Of a DNA stretch of 64,000 nt, positions 62,801 through 64,000 are shown one piece after another. Each line of letters begins with the position of its first letter. Within the stretch, counting starts at the first letter, position 1. The notes under the pieces are model-generated. The model was not told where the DNA came from. It searched no databases and saw only the letters and a program-made list of their open reading frames with translations. This stretch comes from Salibacter halophilus (GTDB taxonomy: Bacteria > Bacteroidota > Bacteroidia > Flavobacteriales_G > Salibacteraceae): NCBI RefSeq assembly GCF_008806325.1, contig NZ_WACR01000001.1, positions 186,001 to 250,000 of the forward strand. The letters run 5' to 3'. The translations under genes and the position numbers were made by a program.

Positions 62801-63277
62801 TTTCACAGCTTTTATATCGCCTTCTAATTCTTTTCCAATCGGGTAGTCAGATTGCTTAACGAGATCATTGATCATACCCTGCAAGCCCATTTCACGGCCA
62901 TCATCAGGATGGTAAATCCTGGTAATCCCGTATTTGTGGAGTTCTTCGATTTCATCAGGCAGGATAGTTCCGCCACCACCACCAAAAATCTTGATGTGAC
63001 TGGCTCCTTTTTCCTGAAGAAGATCGTACATGTATTTGAAATACTCGGTGTGTCCACCCTGGTAAGATGTCATGGCAATGGCCTGTGCATCTTCCTGAAT
63101 TGCGCAATTTACAACCTCGTCAACACTGCGGTCATGACCGAGGTGAATCACCTCACAACCTGTGCTTTGGATGATTCTGCGCATGATATTGATTGCCGCA
63201 TCATGGCCGTCAAAAAGTGAGGCTGCTGTAACGATGCGAACGTTATTTTTTGGTTTATAGATCTCGTTGTTCTTCAT
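59840..63277 (-). CDS. icmF: Fused acyl-CoA mutase with chaperone domain (IcmF type)
   Basis: About 1145 residues from ATG 63277 ([20 protein letters not shown]); an upstream ATG at 63346 would add 23 unlikely residues. Domains in order: B12-binding Rossmann domain (about 15-150, [14 protein letters not shown] with its DxH and a GGGGG loop); MeaB-like GTPase (about 200-480, Walker [14 protein letters not shown], GTPase [10 protein letters not shown]); linker; mutase TIM barrel with [37 protein letters not shown]. It isomerises branched acyl-CoAs such as isobutyryl/n-butyryl-CoA with adenosylcobalamin, the GTPase acting as a built-in cofactor-loading chaperone. Methylmalonyl-CoA as substrate cannot be excluded. 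Two GGTCAGANCC words are inside. Confidence 0.9.
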   Translation of the reverse strand: MKNNEIYKPKNNVRIVTAASLFDGHDAAINIMRRIIQSTGCEVIHLGHDRSVDEVVNCAIQEDAQAIAMTSYQGGHTEYFKYMYDLLQEKGASHIKIFGGGGGTILPDEIEELHKYGITRIYHPDDGREMGLQGMINDLVKQSDYPIGKELEGDIKAVKKRDVNAISRMISAAENFPEEHKAVFDEIDKLAGQSQVPVLGITGTGGAGKSSLVDELIRRFLIDQKDKTIGVVSVDPSKRKTGGALLGDRIRMNAINNKRVYMRSLATRQSNLALSKYVEEAINVMKVAGFDMIILETSGIGQSDTEIMDYSDSSLYVMTPEFGAATQLEKIDMLDFADVVAINKFDKRGALDAIRDVRKQYKRNHQLWDAKDDDLPVIGTIASQFNDPGMNQLYRKIMDLMSEKEGVDLKSDFMITKEMSEKIFIIPPKRTRYLSEISENNRSYDEEVEKQRKVADKLFGLHSALETITETTLDIANDGSDWDEEIESAGLAEDQLTTAKMLKSRFDAMRLDLNPHNWEIIKNWEDKRARYKAEEYVFKVRDKEIRMDTHVESLSHTKIPKVALPKYNGWGDVLKWSKQENVPGEFPYTAGIYPFKRKGEDPTRMFAGEGGPERTNKRFHYVSKDMPAARLSTAFDSVTLYGNDPEHRPDIYGKIGNSGVSICCLDDAKKLYSGFDLAAPTTSVSMTINGPAPMLLGFFMNAAIDQQCEKYIKENGLEDEVNKKIDAIYKENNQERPTYKGDLPEGNDGLGLMLLGVTGDQVLPQDVYEKIKAETLATVRGTVQADILKEDQAQNTCIFSTEFALRLMGDVQEYFIDQKVRNFYSVSISGYHIAEAGANPITQLAFTLANGFTYVEYYLSRGMDINKFGPNLSFFFSNGVDPEYAVIGRVARRIWSKALKEKYGANPRAQMLKYHIQTSGRSLHAQEIDFNDIRTTLQALYAIYDNCNSLHTNAYDEAITTPTEASVRRAMAIQLIINKELGLTKNENPIQGSFIIEELTDLVEEAVLTEFDRITERGGVLGAMETMYQRSKIQEESLYYETLKHNGDYPIIGVNTFLSSEGSPTVTPGEIIRATKDEKEAQIDTVNSLKDRQKAKSEEMIKRVQESAIQNQNIFAELVEACKYCSLGEITEALFEVGGQYRRNM

Positions 63278-63386
63278 AGATCGACTGACTTTTCTGGACT
63301 GCGAAATTAACGTTTTTGAACTTGTTACACGAATAACCAACGACAAGCTTAGTGTGTTCGCCTAAATGTTGTATTACATTTGCCGT

Positions 63387-64000
63387 ATGGTGAAAAAACT
63401 TATCATCATTTATGTGATTCTATGTCCGCTGATCTCGCTATGTCAGGAACACATCGACTTGTTTTCTACGCACTACAAACTGGTTCCGACCGCAAACAGT
63501 GCAAACACTAAAAATCTCACTGAACGCTCTTTTACTATAAATGCGTTGCTTCCCATTCAACGCGAAAACGGAGATGCTTTCATTACAGGGTTTTCGCTGG
63601 AGCAGGCTACTATTTCATTTGATAATGACTCAACTAACTTTGAAGAGAGCTATCTTCCCACCCGACTTCAACTGGGGTATCAATTCAGTTTGCCAAATAA
63701 TTCATCTCTGATGGTAATGGCGCTGCCCAAAATCAGTTCAAACTGGAAAAGCCTCAATGAAAAACATTTTCAGTTTGGAGTTTACGCGCTTTACTCTTTC
63801 AAACCCAATCCTGATTGGAAAGTTAAGCTGGGTGGTTATTACAACAGCGAGTTGTTTGGACCCTTTTTTGTCCCGCTCATCAGTGCCGAATATTACGGTT
63901 TTGAAAACTGGCTCTTCTACGGAACTATACCGGTCAATTACAACATCATGTATATAGCCGGTGAAAAATGGCGGTTTGGCTTTCGTTATCAGGGACTCGT
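63387..64000 (+). CDS. Outer-membrane barrel protein (DUF6268-like), partial
   Basis: The gene runs off the right edge after ~204 codons. The signal peptide is MVKKLIIIYVILCPLISLCQ. Strands with alternating aromatic residues follow (TNFEESYLPTRLQLGYQFSL, KHFQFGVYALYSFKPNPDWKVKLGGYYNSEL split, AEYYGFENWLFYGTIPVNYNI). The layout resembles the DUF6268 family of outer-membrane proteins, assigned from memory. TACATTTG (63375-63382), four bases before the ATG, could be a -7 element giving a nearly leaderless mRNA. Confidence 0.65.
   Translation, partial: MVKKLIIIYVILCPLISLCQEHIDLFSTHYKLVPTANSANTKNLTERSFTINALLPIQRENGDAFITGFSLEQATISFDNDSTNFEESYLPTRLQLGYQFSLPNNSSLMVMALPKISSNWKSLNEKHFQFGVYALYSFKPNPDWKVKLGGYYNSELFGPFFVPLISAEYYGFENWLFYGTIPVNYNIMYIAGEKWRFGFRYQGL

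Overview
The window reads as a chromosomal segment of a Bacteroidota bacterium, most likely a marine-type member of the Flavobacteriales. The grounds are three secreted proteins with the type IX secretion (T9SS type A) C-terminal sorting domain, Bacteroidota-style promoters (TTTG or TTG, then TAnnTTTG), an S46 dipeptidyl peptidase, a DUF2723 giant membrane protein, a PorE-like TPR/propeller/OmpA lipoprotein, two bacillithiol genes (bshB1, ypdA-like) and a fused IcmF-type acyl-CoA mutase. No rRNA, tRNA or CRISPR was seen.

Region 1 (629-8133) is foreign to the rest. It is a head-to-tail array of about ten small cassettes, all on the + strand, each with one (or no) gene of mostly unknown function and separated by related 75-196 bp imperfect palindromes. 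The first ~10 bases of most cassettes are the reverse complement of the first ~10 bases of the palindrome at that cassette's own 3' end. That is the hallmark of integron gene cassettes with attC sites. No integron integrase is in the window, so the array looks like an orphan cassette cluster (CALIN) or the distal part of an integron.

Region 2 (8.2-29 kb) carries a 14-unit TPR-like repeat protein, a 2OG-Fe(II) oxygenase, an S46 peptidase, a sodium:solute symporter, bshB1 overlapping a PorE-like gene, queE, a small outer-membrane barrel, a DUF2723 protein, two T9SS cargo proteins, and a hisS-hutH pair whose stop and start codons overlap. Region 3 (29-42 kb) has DUF1015 and YggS-type genes, a tandem pair of duplicated carboxypeptidase-regulatory-like genes, a GxxExxY protein in a small possibly mobile unit, purC-phoH, a SAM hydrolase with an ABM monooxygenase, a short PID-CTERM-like protein and nrdAB. 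Region 4 (42-64 kb) has glyS, an aldehyde dehydrogenase, apt, ypdA-like, xth, a glycosyltransferase, an RRM protein, a T9SS DNRLRE protein, an alpha/beta hydrolase-OsmC fusion divergent from an AraC regulator, a candidate small RNA, htpG, lemA, a broken antitoxin-like gene, an autoregulated-looking Xre/membrane-protein pair, icmF and a partial outer-membrane protein.

The most striking global signal is an 11-base word, YGGTCAGANCC. I find 31 exact copies by eye between 10.5 and 62.7 kb, on both strands equally, in several reading frames and also between genes. Chance would give fewer than one. Its density and lack of orientation resemble DNA uptake sequences of Neisseria or Haemophilus. It is absent from the cassette array.
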